Positions 1-9,800 of a stretch of DNA of 64,000 bases are shown here, piece after piece. The translations under genes and the position numbers were made by a program. Source of the stretch: Bacteroidia bacterium. Its GTDB lineage: Bacteria; Bacteroidota; Bacteroidia; B-17B0; Aurantibacillaceae. The notes beneath the pieces were generated by a model. It was not told where the DNA came from, ran no database searches, and saw nothing but the letters and a program-made list of their open reading frames with translations. The stretch is from contig BPGX01000002.1 in the NCBI GenBank assembly GCA_026003255.1, positions 62,001 through 126,000 on the forward strand, in the 5' to 3' direction. The number at the start of each line of letters is the position of its first letter. The first letter of the stretch is position 1.

Positions 1-7
1 AATAAGC

Positions 8-98
8 CCGTCATTGCGAAGGCGTGTAACGCCTGAAGCAATCTTAACTTGCATTCTCCCTTCTCTTTCGAGATTGCTTCGCTACGCTCGCAATGACG
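8..98. repeat. Inverted pair of dispersed palindromic repeats
   Basis: Two copies of a GTCATTGCGA...GAAGCAATC element face each other. The left copy runs from about 8 to 43, and the right copy (about 71-98) is its reverse complement (AGATTGCTTC...CGCAATGACG). Transcribed together they could form a long hairpin. Each copy also has a small internal palindrome (GGCGTGTAACGCC on the left). The element is extragenic and has no reading frame. Confidence 0.75.
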
Positions 99-108
99 AA
101 CACCACAC

Positions 109-157
109 CCGTCATTGCGAGGAGCACAGCGACGAAGCAATCCCCCTGTGAATACAT
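109..157 (+). repeat. Third copy of the GTCATTGCGAGG...CAATC repeat
   Basis: The sequence GTCATTGCGAGGAGC, then GACGAAGCAATC, then CTGTGAATA matches the element at 8-98. It also matches a diverged copy at 53411-53457 that keeps the order GTTAT-CGAGGA-CAATC-TGTGAATA. This indicates a dispersed family in the genome. Confidence 0.7.
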
Positions 158-379
158 ATAATTTCTAATGAATAATTTGAGATAATCTGGGATAATTTGG
201 TTCAGAATAAACAATGAAAATTTTTTGCACGAAAAGAATTTTTTTTATTAACATTGCAAAAAAATGTAAAACAATGAAACCACTATTACAAAAAAATAAA
301 ACTACAACAATGGCGGCGCACCGCAAAATACAATACAATACAATTAGCGCACCGCGCATTTTGGGGCGTATGTAGTGCT

Positions 380-1726
380 TTGATGTGTTTGAATTTGAAT
401 GCTCAAAATGTAGGAATTAATCCAACAGGAACTCCTCCTAATAATAGTGCTGGATTGGATGTAGATTTTCCAAATAAAGGTTTATTGGTTCCACGAGTAG
501 CATTGACAAGTACAACAGATGGAGCAACTATTCCATCACCGGCGACTTCTCTTTTGGTGTATAATACTGGTGCTGGTGGCTTAACACCTGCTGGCTACTA
601 TTACAATGCCGGAACACCTGGTTCACCAAACTGGGTACGCTTACTCATCACCGGCACGCCTTCTGATACATGGCTCACACTCGGAAATGCAGGCACTACA
701 GCAGGGACACATTTTGTAGGGACAACGGATAATGTGGATTTAGTATTCAAAACAAACAACCTTGAAAGAATGCGTATTACAAGCACTGGCAACGTCGGCA
801 TCGGGACGACGACACCGATGGCGAAGTTGGAAGTAAGCGGGAATATACTTCAACAAAATCAGAATGTTCTAATGGCCAGAAATTCTAGTGGAGTAGTAGA
901 GGTCTGGATGTGGCCGAGATGGTCAGATGATGTTATGTACACCAATTTTGGTTCCGGCGGATGGAATATCAGAAATAACTCTTCTTCCAATGTTATGTTT
1001 TTGACAAATTCCGGCAACGTCGGCATCGGGACGACAAGCCCTGCAGTTAAACTTGAAATTGTTAATGGTAACAATACCGAATTTGTTCGATTAAATAGAG
1101 GTGTAGGGAATCCATTCCAAATTCTTTTTGGTGATAATCAAGGTGGAGAAAGTAACCCAGCTGGTGTTGTTTATTTTGAAATCGGTGGTAATGAATCTTA
1201 CGTCTTTGGGGGACATACAATGCCAGACGGTAATCTATCCAGAAATTTAGGTAAACCAGGCCATATGTGGAATGGTGTTTATGCCAGTGACTATTATATC
1301 AATGTCTGTGGAAGCTGGCTTTCGGCATGGACATGTTCTGATATCAGATACAAAAAAGACATCAAAGAGATAAGTAACACCTTAAATGATGTACTAAAAT
1401 TACAACCTGTATACTACAAATGGAGAAAGGATGAATTCCCAGATATGCATTTTAATGAGAAACAACAAATAGGTTTAATTGCACAGGATGTAGAAAAAAT
1501 ATTTCCTGAATTAATAAGTACTAATGATAAAGGATACAAATCTATTGATTATGGAAAATTTGCTCCTATACTTATTCAAGCCATAAAAGAACAACAATTA
1601 TTAATAACAGAACTCCAACAAAAAAATAAGATTTTAGAATCAAAAATTAAAGAATTAGAAAATCTGAAAGAAGAAATAGAACCCATTAAAAAAGGGATAG
1701 AAAGTAAAACAACAAGCAGTAAATAA
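380..1726 (+). CDS. Secreted protein with C-terminal S74 intramolecular chaperone domain; signal peptide out of frame
   Basis: The mature part begins with a QNVGINPTG-type segment common in Bacteroidota surface proteins. It contains two copies of a short repeat (NVGIGTTTPMAKLEV near residue 137 and NVGIGTTSPAVKLEI near 215). From about residue 318 it carries a Peptidase_S74 (endosialidase chaperone) domain, recognised by CSDIRYKKDIKEI and QQIGLIAQDVEKIFPEL, and it ends in a coiled coil. Such domains trimerise fibrous proteins and may cleave themselves off. The only in-frame starts are TTG 380 or ATG 383, which leave a stump (MCLNLNAQ) of a signal peptide. The missing hydrophobic part is encoded upstream in this frame (AFWGVCSALMCLNLNAQ from codon 356), but its ATG (274) is in another frame that stops at 372. 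It may be a broken gene, a switchable gene or a sequence error. Confidence 0.8.
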   Translation: MMCLNLNAQNVGINPTGTPPNNSAGLDVDFPNKGLLVPRVALTSTTDGATIPSPATSLLVYNTGAGGLTPAGYYYNAGTPGSPNWVRLLITGTPSDTWLTLGNAGTTAGTHFVGTTDNVDLVFKTNNLERMRITSTGNVGIGTTTPMAKLEVSGNILQQNQNVLMARNSSGVVEVWMWPRWSDDVMYTNFGSGGWNIRNNSSSNVMFLTNSGNVGIGTTSPAVKLEIVNGNNTEFVRLNRGVGNPFQILFGDNQGGESNPAGVVYFEIGGNESYVFGGHTMPDGNLSRNLGKPGHMWNGVYASDYYINVCGSWLSAWTCSDIRYKKDIKEISNTLNDVLKLQPVYYKWRKDEFPDMHFNEKQQIGLIAQDVEKIFPELISTNDKGYKSIDYGKFAPILIQAIKEQQLLITELQQKNKILESKIKELENLKEEIEPIKKGIESKTTSSK

Positions 1727-1748
1727 ATGAAAACATTCACAAAAAGCG

Positions 1749-1778
1749 TTTTGAATAACAAAAAATTTCCTACCTTTG
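1749..1778 (+). promoter_or_regulatory. Bacteroidota-type promoter of rpsP
   Basis: The -7 box TACCTTTG lies at 1771-1778 and matches TAnnTTTG. A TTTTG at 1749-1753 sits 17 nt upstream as the -33 element. The predicted start of transcription lies about 25 nt before the rpsP ATG. Confidence 0.7.
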
Positions 1779-1807
1779 CCCCCCTTAATAATTAAAAACA
1801 ACTAACA

Positions 1808-2299
1808 ATGGCTACAAGAATGCGTTTACAAAGACACGGAAAGAAGAATTATGCCTTCTTTCACATTGTGGTAGCGGACAGTAGAGCCCCACGAGATGGG
1901 AAGTTCATCGAAAAATTAGGTTATTATAATCCTAATACCAACCCTGCCACCATTGAATTAAACTTCGATAGAGCCCTCCATTGGCTTAATGTAGGTGCTC
2001 AACCCACTGAAACCGTAAGGAGAATTCTCTCTTACAAAGGCGTATTGCTCAAAAAACACCTCTTAGAAGGTGTGAAAAAAGGTGCTCTTACCGAAGAACA
2101 AGCAGAAAAGAAATTTCAAGATTGGTTGCAACAAAAATTAGCCAAAATTGAATCTAAAAAGCAAAAACTCGCAAAAGAAACAGAAGAACAAAAAGCAGCT
2201 CGCCTAAAAGCAGAAGAAGAATACAGAAAACAAAAAGAAAGCAAAAAAGCGGCTGCCCCAGCAGGCGAAACTTCAGAAAATCCTGCCAGCGAAGCGTAA
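1808..2299 (+). CDS. rpsP: 30S ribosomal protein S16
   Basis: This is a component of the small ribosomal subunit that binds 16S rRNA during assembly. The first about 80 residues match S16: [20 protein letters not shown] at the N-terminus, then [19 protein letters not shown] and [18 protein letters not shown]. The 163-residue length exceeds the usual 80-90 because of a charged Lys/Glu/Ala-rich tail from about residue 95, as is common in Bacteroidota S16. It has its own promoter just upstream and a terminator at 2339-2372, so it appears to be a single-gene unit and not part of the rimM-trmD-rplS operon seen in many bacteria. Start ATG 1808 is certain from homology. Confidence 0.97.
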   Translation: MATRMRLQRHGKKNYAFFHIVVADSRAPRDGKFIEKLGYYNPNTNPATIELNFDRALHWLNVGAQPTETVRRILSYKGVLLKKHLLEGVKKGALTEEQAEKKFQDWLQQKLAKIESKKQKLAKETEEQKAARLKAEEEYRKQKESKKAAAPAGETSENPASEA

Positions 2300-2338
2300 A
2301 AACTTCTTTGACTTCTCACAAAAATTTTCTCAACTTTA

Positions 2339-2372
2339 TCCCGATAACTTGCGTTGTCGGGATTTTTATTTT
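2339..2372 (+). terminator. Rho-independent terminator after rpsP
   Basis: The stem TCCCGATAAC / GTTGTCGGGA (10 bp, one G-T pair) closes a TTGC loop and is followed by TTTTTATTTT. Confidence 0.85.
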
Positions 2373-2390
2373 AAATAACTTCTATTTTCC

Positions 2391-5330
2391 ATGAAAAGTT
2401 TGCTGTTAGATAAAATTTTTGATCATTATTTAGAAAATCCAGACGAGTTTCTCAACCAAAGAAATGTCTTTGTATTGCCATCGAGACGAAGTATCGTATA
2501 TTCCAAACATTATCTTAAAAATTTATTGAAACAAAAAAACAAATCATCTTTTTTCCCTGAACTACTCACTATCAATGACTGGTTAGAACATCTGACAGGA
2601 CTTATCGTTTTACCTAAAACTCAATTGATTTATCAACTTTATATTTCTTACAAAAAAAACTTTAGTGAAAACCCAGATCCTTTCTCCTCTTTCCTGAAAT
2701 GGGGACAAATGTTGTTGAACGATTTCAACGACTTGCTCATTACTCATCCTAACAATCCAGAAATCCAAAAACAAATTTATACAAACCTTACGAATATAAA
2801 AGAAATTGAACATTGGAGCTTGAACCGAGAACCTCTTTCTGCAAATCAAAGACGTTATCTCGATTTAATGGGAACTTTTTACAACATCTTTCAGGACTTC
2901 AATGCTTCCATACTTCAACAAGGTTATGCTTACAGCGGGCTCTTATACGAAGAAGCCGTTAAACGCATTCAATCCAGACCAATTCAAGACATTCCATTTC
3001 TGAATTCTGTTCATCAATTCATTTTTGTAGGCTTAAATGCTATTACACCAGCCGAAAAAATTATATTAGATACATTAAAAAAAGAAAACAAAGCTCGCTT
3101 TTATTGGGACTATGATAACTATTATGTTTTTGAAAATAAAAACCACGAAGCGGGAGAATTTATCCGAAAAAACTTTACAGAATTTGGCATAGAAGAAATT
3201 AATAAACAATCCGAATCTTATTTTGACAAACCCAAAAACATTGAAATTGTAGCAGGAACTAATGATATTGAAGAAGCATTGTATATTAAAAAAGTTTTAG
3301 AAGAATCAATTCGAGAAAATCCCTCTTTAGATAATACCGCCATTTTATTGAACAAACCAGAAGCACTCAATTTAGTGCTTTCTGCCATTCCAGATGAAGT
3401 GGAATACAACATTTCAATGGAATATCCAATATCCTATACTCCTGCTTTTCAATTCTTAAATCAATTATTAAAAATCCTGACCGATCAGGAAATCAAAAAC
3501 AAAAAAATTATTTACCACAGATATTTTACAGGGCTTTTACAAAACCCATTCTTCAAATCCTATCTATGGAATAAGCACCAAATCAAAGAATATTCCATTA
3601 ATACAATCATTCAAAATGTTCATCAAAAAAACAAAATATACATTGCTTTAGAACAAGATATTATTTTTAATGATAGTGATTACAACAATGACACACAAAC
3701 AACAGCTCTCCAAATTCAGAAAACATTAGAATCTCTTCTAACGATTACTAACTTCAATCTTTCACCCATCATTCAATTTTTAGAATCCTACTTATATTTT
3801 TTACAAGAGAAAAAAATCAAAGATGTAATTACCATCAACACCTTGCAAAGCATTTGTCAACATTTGAATACAATCCATCAAATCATCCTCAACGACAAAG
3901 AAAACGTATTTGAAAGCATAAAAGATGTTCAAGTTTTTATTCATCAATCTTTATCCCGAGAATCATTAGCATTCAAAGGAGAACCATTGAAAGGATTGCA
4001 AATACTAGGAATGTTAGAATCCAGATTATTGGATTTTGAAAACCTCATCATTCCATTTATGAACGAAGGCGTTTTTCCTCCCAATCATCAAAAGCATTCA
4101 TTTTTCCCTTTTGATTTAAGGAATCATTACAAACTTCCCACACACTACAATGACGATGCTATTTTTTCTTACACGTTTTATAGAAACTTACATTCTCCTT
4201 CTAAAATTTTTCTGTCTTACAATCATTCAGACAATGACGATAACATTGGTTTATACTTAATCAAAGGCGAACAAAGTCGCTATATCCAACAAATTATTTA
4301 TGAACTATCCCTCAAAAAAGATTGCATTAAAATTAATCAAAAAACTATTGTAAACTCTCCTCCGAATCTTCAATACACGAAAGAAATTACTATTCCAAAA
4401 GACAATATCAAAACATTATTAGACCTTGTATATTCACCCACAAGCATTACAAATTATCTGGATTGTTCTTTAAGATTTTATTTTAGTTACATTCTAAAAT
4501 TAAAGGAAGTAGAAGAAGCCACCGAAGAAATTCAAGCCAATATCGAAGGTAATATCTTTCATCAAGTAATGCAAGACATTTTTTCTAATAAAGAATACTA
4601 CAACGATGAAGGTTATCTGGATGCTAAGAAAATAGAAAAAATCATTCACAATCCAATACTCATTGCAAATATCATTAAAACAGAAATAGACCAACTTCAT
4701 TTAGAACACAAGGGAAAAATTTTAATTCAAGAAGAACTATTAAAAGAAGAGATATTGGAATTTTTGAAAAAAGAACAAACGTTTATTAAAAACAATCTTG
4801 TAAAAATTATTTACACTGAAAAAGAAAAAAACACGAACAATAAAACCATCTGTTCTCTTTTTTTACCAGATGGCAATTCCATTAAAATTTATGGAATACC
4901 AGATAGAATAGATTTAATCAACAACGGATATTTCAGAGTTGTAGATTATAAAACTTCATATAAGAAAAGTGATAATTTAGAATTTATAACGGATATCCAT
5001 CAAAAAGGACAAAACGAAAACATCAATAAACAAATCCAACTACAGATTTACGTATGGTATGCTTTAAATACAGGATTAATTCCTTCCAATGAAATCCCTG
5101 TAACGGCAGCCATTTTACCATTAAGAGATAGAAGTAGTAATAAAACTGATTATCAAAAATATATTACTCAATCTAATGAAGTCAAAAAATTCACAGACGC
5201 AAAGGAAATTACCCAGTTATTACAATATATCTTTACAGAACATATCTTGAATACAGAAAAGCCATTCCAACAAACCGAAGACACAAGGCATTGTGCTTAC
5301 TGCTCTTTCAATTACATTTGCAAGAGATAA
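2391..5330 (+). CDS. PD-(D/E)XK nuclease, AddB-like subunit of a recombination helicase-nuclease
   Basis: This 979-residue protein is the likely AddB partner of the AddA-like protein encoded convergently at 6801-10124. AddAB processes double-strand breaks for RecA loading. The N-terminus has the degenerate helicase-like start typical of Bacteroidota AddB (NVFVLPSRRSIVYSKHYL, no Walker A). The C-terminal nuclease shows PDRIDL followed by VVDYKTS (Asp852, Lys854) and QLQIYVW. Four cysteines are placed as in iron-sulfur AddB nucleases: Cys692 in YLDCSLRFYF and Cys968, Cys971 and Cys977 in HCAYCSFNYICKR. This supports a 4Fe-4S staple around the nuclease. Start ATG 2391 follows an rpsP terminator. 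The family call is firm; the AddB name rests on architecture and the partner nearby. Confidence 0.88.
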   Translation: MKSLLLDKIFDHYLENPDEFLNQRNVFVLPSRRSIVYSKHYLKNLLKQKNKSSFFPELLTINDWLEHLTGLIVLPKTQLIYQLYISYKKNFSENPDPFSSFLKWGQMLLNDFNDLLITHPNNPEIQKQIYTNLTNIKEIEHWSLNREPLSANQRRYLDLMGTFYNIFQDFNASILQQGYAYSGLLYEEAVKRIQSRPIQDIPFLNSVHQFIFVGLNAITPAEKIILDTLKKENKARFYWDYDNYYVFENKNHEAGEFIRKNFTEFGIEEINKQSESYFDKPKNIEIVAGTNDIEEALYIKKVLEESIRENPSLDNTAILLNKPEALNLVLSAIPDEVEYNISMEYPISYTPAFQFLNQLLKILTDQEIKNKKIIYHRYFTGLLQNPFFKSYLWNKHQIKEYSINTIIQNVHQKNKIYIALEQDIIFNDSDYNNDTQTTALQIQKTLESLLTITNFNLSPIIQFLESYLYFLQEKKIKDVITINTLQSICQHLNTIHQIILNDKENVFESIKDVQVFIHQSLSRESLAFKGEPLKGLQILGMLESRLLDFENLIIPFMNEGVFPPNHQKHSFFPFDLRNHYKLPTHYNDDAIFSYTFYRNLHSPSKIFLSYNHSDNDDNIGLYLIKGEQSRYIQQIIYELSLKKDCIKINQKTIVNSPPNLQYTKEITIPKDNIKTLLDLVYSPTSITNYLDCSLRFYFSYILKLKEVEEATEEIQANIEGNIFHQVMQDIFSNKEYYNDEGYLDAKKIEKIIHNPILIANIIKTEIDQLHLEHKGKILIQEELLKEEILEFLKKEQTFIKNNLVKIIYTEKEKNTNNKTICSLFLPDGNSIKIYGIPDRIDLINNGYFRVVDYKTSYKKSDNLEFITDIHQKGQNENINKQIQLQIYVWYALNTGLIPSNEIPVTAAILPLRDRSSNKTDYQKYITQSNEVKKFTDAKEITQLLQYIFTEHILNTEKPFQQTEDTRHCAYCSFNYICKR

Positions 5331-5349
5331 TTTGCTACCATTAAATTTG

Positions 5350-5357
5350 TAACTTTG
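5350..5357 (+). promoter_or_regulatory. -7 promoter box upstream of the DUF3822 gene
   Basis: TAACTTTG matches TAnnTTTG, 35 nt before ATG 5393. A TTTG at 5331-5334 is somewhat too close (15 nt) to be an ideal -33 element. Confidence 0.55.
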
Positions 5358-5392
5358 CCATTAAATAAAATTTATACACACCCATTTCCATA

Positions 5393-6298
5393 ATGCAACT
5401 ACAAAGCGACATAAAAATTGAAGAGTACAACGTTGTTCCACAAAAGATTAGTGAAAAAGAATTAAAACAAAAATCATTGCTTTTATCTTTATCCATTTTT
5501 CAGGATGAATTAGAATCGGCTATTATTGATTTAGAAGCTCATTCCGTTTACACATCTTCTATTTACGCTTCTTCACAACGTAAGTTTTCTAACAATGAAC
5601 TCACTTTTTTATTAAACGACTTCATTCATCGCTATCATTTACAATCACTATCCTTTAAGAGCATACAAATCATTCATTCATCCCCTCATTTTACTTTGTG
5701 TCCAGCAGAATTTTATTTGCCAGAACATAAAAGAGACCTTCTCCAATTTGTGCATCCATTATCTTCAGATGAAATTATACTAACAAATGATTTTGAATCC
5801 ATTAAGATTTTATACGCCATACCACAATCCCTGCACAACAATTTACTTCAAATCTTCCCTTCTGCCAGATTTTTTCACTCCTCTACTTCAATGTTGTATA
5901 TTCTATTCTTTCACCCATTGCTGCAACATTCCAAACTCTGGATTCATTTGCATCCCAATTACATTGAAGTAATCGCAAAAGACCAAAAACAATTTTTATT
6001 TTACAATACCTTTGATACTAAAACTTCGTTGGATGTTTTGTATTACATTTTATTTGTGATTGAACAATTAAAATTTTCACCAAAAGAAACAGTTGTTTAT
6101 ATCAGCGGGAATATTTCTTTGAAACACAGCATCATTCAACTTTTACAAAAATATCTTCATAGCGTTCAAATCTTAAATCATCATCCCAAATTACACATTC
6201 TTCCATTGAATTCATCTCTGCTAACACACCACCATTTTATTACCTTAAATCACCACCTATGCGCATCATATCAGGAAAACACAAAGGCAGAAAGTTAA
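5393..6298 (+). CDS. DUF3822 family protein
   Basis: This 301-residue cytoplasmic protein is of a family found in Bacteroidota next to rsmD. Its sequence and order fit DUF3822, whose members have an ASKHA (actin-like ATPase) fold. Visible segments include SSIYASSQRKFSNNELTFLL near residue 60 and a C-terminal half with alternating strands (LWIHLHPNYIEVIAKDQKQF, then TVVYISGNISLKHSIIQLL). No signal peptide or membrane segment is present. The last 40 nt overlap the start of rsmD, so the two are translated from one message. No experimental role is known to me; a role linked to the neighbouring methyltransferase is an inference from conserved adjacency. Confidence 0.75.
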   Translation: MQLQSDIKIEEYNVVPQKISEKELKQKSLLLSLSIFQDELESAIIDLEAHSVYTSSIYASSQRKFSNNELTFLLNDFIHRYHLQSLSFKSIQIIHSSPHFTLCPAEFYLPEHKRDLLQFVHPLSSDEIILTNDFESIKILYAIPQSLHNNLLQIFPSARFFHSSTSMLYILFFHPLLQHSKLWIHLHPNYIEVIAKDQKQFLFYNTFDTKTSLDVLYYILFVIEQLKFSPKETVVYISGNISLKHSIIQLLQKYLHSVQILNHHPKLHILPLNSSLLTHHHFITLNHHLCASYQENTKAES

Positions 6299-6798
6299 GA
6301 GCCCCTATCATTGACGAAATCCGACCTACAACTGATTTTGCTAAAACGGGATTGTTTAACGTACTCAACAATCATATTGATTTTGAAGATATTGTCGTAT
6401 TGGACTTATTCAGCGGATTTGGAAATATCGCATTTGAGTTTGCATCTCGTGGAGCACAATTTGTTGATACCGTTGATAGTCATCCGCAAAGTATAAAATT
6501 CATTAAACAATTTGCTTCGCAAATTCAACTACCCGTAAATGCCTACCAATCTGATGCTTTACAATTTCTCCACAAAGTGCATCAAAAATATGATATTATT
6601 TTTGCTGACCCGCCATTTGATATGAGCGATTTGTTAGACGATGTCCTGGAAATAGTTGTAAAACGTGGACTTCTAAAACCAAATGGTATTCTTATTTTAG
6701 AACACGAGAAAAACAAATCATTTTCCAATCATCCAATGCTCTTTGATGAGCGCAAGTATGGAAAAGTGCATTTTAGTTTTTTCAGAAAAACAGAATAA
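6259..6798 (+). CDS. rsmD: 16S rRNA (guanine(966)-N(2))-methyltransferase
   Basis: This enzyme transfers a methyl group from S-adenosylmethionine to N2 of G966 in 16S rRNA during 30S assembly. The 179-residue length is normal. It opens with the canonical MRIISGKHKGRKL, has the SAM-binding motif VVLDLFSGFGNIAFEFASRG (about residues 45-64), and has the catalytic DPPF motif in IIFADPPFDM (about 114-123). The start lies inside the last 40 nt of the DUF3822 gene, indicating coupled translation. Its stop is 2 nt from the stop of the convergent AddA-like gene, with no room for separate terminators. Confidence 0.95.
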   Translation: MRIISGKHKGRKLRAPIIDEIRPTTDFAKTGLFNVLNNHIDFEDIVVLDLFSGFGNIAFEFASRGAQFVDTVDSHPQSIKFIKQFASQIQLPVNAYQSDALQFLHKVHQKYDIIFADPPFDMSDLLDDVLEIVVKRGLLKPNGILILEHEKNKSFSNHPMLFDERKYGKVHFSFFRKTE

Positions 6799-6800
6799 TT

Positions 6801-9800
6801 CTAACTCAACACTTCAATTTTCTCACACTCTATTGCTTCATTATTTAAGTAAATTAAATACCCTATCACATTCTTGTCTTGATAAAGCGATTGAACAATA
6901 CAAACATACTTTGACAATTGTTTTTTGTAAACAGATAAATTTTTCCCTGTTTTAAATTCAAAAATTACAATTTCATTTTGTTTTGTAAAAATCATCTTAT
7001 CAGGACGATACACTTCTTCATCTTCTGAAAATATTTCTAATTCATTAAGCACATATAGAATGGCATTGCTATCAAAATACTTCTTTAATTCAGGATGATT
7101 GACTAATTCATTTAATACTCTTTTATATTTCTCAACTTCATCCATTCCAATCAATCCTTTTACCATCGCTTTTTTCAGTGCCCATTCCACATCGTTATTA
7201 TTCACAAATTCTAAAATCTTATGCACCTTAATTCCAATTCCAATTTCATCTGAATATGGATTCGCATCATCAGACAATAAAACTTTTGAATTATACTTCA
7301 AACTTAATCCATCAATAGATAGAGTATCCGATGATGTTACTTTGTTTTCAGGTTGTTCATTATAATTTCCAAAGCAATAAATTTTTTTACCCTTATTTTC
7401 TGATTCTTCTTCTGAATGCTTTTTAGGTATGGGCTTTTCTGAACAAATAACTTTCACTCTTGGTTGAATAATTTTTTCATAATACTTACTTGAATCATAA
7501 GCATTATTCACTTCACCAAAAACATACAAACGATTCACCGCTCGTGTCAATGCTACATAAATCAGATTAATATCTTCCAGATGCGCTTCTTCCCTTTTCT
7601 CTTGAACAAAATCATTATCCAACAATTCAATTGTTTCAAACGGCAAATACATTGTCATTGCTTGAAAATCATCAATACAAACCTCTTTATTTTCTATTGT
7701 AAACTTAATAAAAAAATTATTCTGAATCGTATACCAAAAATTATTATATTCAATCTTGTTTTTAAAGTTTATATTTGTAATAACTACTGGAAATTCAAGT
7801 CCTTTGCTTTTATGAATCGTATAAACTTTTACAGCATTCACATCCTTCCCTACCTGAATAGTAAACTTAAATTTATTCTTTTCCCAAAAATCTAAAAACA
7901 CATCTAAAGTATTACCTTGCAAGGAATATTGATGAACAAAAAGATTAACTATATTTAATAATTTTTGAACTGCTGTATTAAGAGAAATATTAAAAAATTC
8001 TACAATACGCAAGCACAATTGATAAATATCTAATTTTGATAAATTATAGTAAATACTTTCAAATTCCTTATTTTCTTTGAGTAAATGAATAATTATGTTT
8101 TCTTTTAAATTATCATCATAATAAAAGTCATTCAATAATTTATTCTCTTTCTTCAAAAGATAATTCCAGCAAATCGCACCTGCAATTTTATCATCAGGAT
8201 TCAATAATACTTTCAAAAAAGCAATAATAAAATCCACTTCCTCATCTTGAAAAACGGTCAATCCTTCTGGGGCTACAAATTGTAACCGCTCACCATTCTT
8301 CAACTCTTTCGATGATAATTCATTTATCAAAAAATTAATTTCATTCTTACTTCTTAATAAAACACAAATATCTTTTTGATGATACCCCAAATCAATGCAT
8401 TCATTTATTTTCTCCAATACATCTTTTAGAAACTCATTTTGACGCAATTCTTTATTTTTAAGTTCTTTACAATCGTATTCAATAATTTCTACATAGCCCA
8501 CTTTATCACTACATGGCAATTGCTCTGCCTCTTTATAAACCCGACTAATGAGATGTAAATCTTCATAATTCAAATTATCAAACACGGCATTATTAAAATG
8601 CACGATACTATTAGCACTTCTGAAATTTTGATTTAAAGTCCTCGATTCAATTTGAGATTTAAAAGCATCCCAATCCTTTTGTAATCTTGTTAATCCAATA
8701 CTTTTGTATTGCGCCAAATTGATAAACTGTTGAACATTAGCATTGCGCCACATATAAATCGATTGCTTCGGATCTCCAACAATATAATTGGTATGCCCTT
8801 CTGCCATTGCATTGTGAATCAATGGCAATAAATTATTAAACTGCATCGTAGAAGTGTCCTGAAATTCATCAATTAAAAAATGTCTGTAACGTGTTCCTAT
8901 TTTTTCAAAAATAAAATCCACAGATTCTTCATTCTGAATAACATTATTGATCTCCCTTGTAAAATCAGAGAAAAACACAACATCGTCTTCTTTCTTTAAA
9001 TCATTTAATACATCTAATAACTCTATTGCCAATCGTGTAACCAAAAGATTGTTAAGCAACTGTTGAAATAAATTTAATGTATCATACGCATTTTTTAATT
9101 CAACATAGTGTAAATCTTTTCCTGAACTAAAAACTTCAAGAACTTTTTCAATATCTTTTTCTCTTTGATTCTCAACATAATCCTTTAGTCTTTTTGCAAA
9201 AAAATCATCTGCTTCTCCCAAAAGGTCAAAATTTAAAAATGGTTCTCTATAAACTTTATTCAACTTTTTAATCCCATCCACCTTTATTTTATCGTATTGC
9301 TTCTCAATTTCCAATTTGTTTCTATCACATAAATACCAATTATTTGTTCTTCCTAATTCTTCAATTTTTTCTCTTATTTTGGTATTAAATTCCTCTATTT
9401 GCAACTTAATATAACTTCTACATTCATAATATGTCCCTTTCAACTTCTCTTCATCAATTGCACTCAACCTTGTCTTTAAATTTTGTAATTCTTCATTTGT
9501 AATTTCTTTTTCTGTCAATGGTTGGATTACATTAACAATCTCCTGAATAAATTTATGAATGGAATAATTTTCATCCTCTTCAATTCTATTCCGAACAAAT
9601 TCCATTATCCACTGAAATCTTTGATTATCCGTAGTTTCGAGTTCATCTAAAAACCGTTCGATTGTTCTACTATAATACTCATCGGGCTCCGTAGCGATAT
9701 TATAAACCAATGAATAGTTCAAATCATAAGCAAAACTTTTTAGTATCCGATTTGAAAACGAATCAATTGTTGAAAGTGAAACATCTGAATAATGATGCAA

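Larger units (their letters stand above)
1..379. other. Intergenic region upstream of the S74-type protein
   Basis: This stretch holds three copies of a palindromic repeat (8-157), an AT-rich segment (158-273), and then a candidate signal-peptide start at ATG 274 whose frame closes at TAG 372. Between them lie two GCGCACCGC direct repeats (316-324 and 347-355) and a short AATAC x3 tract (327-341). I found no convincing TAnnTTTG promoter. Confidence 0.6.
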
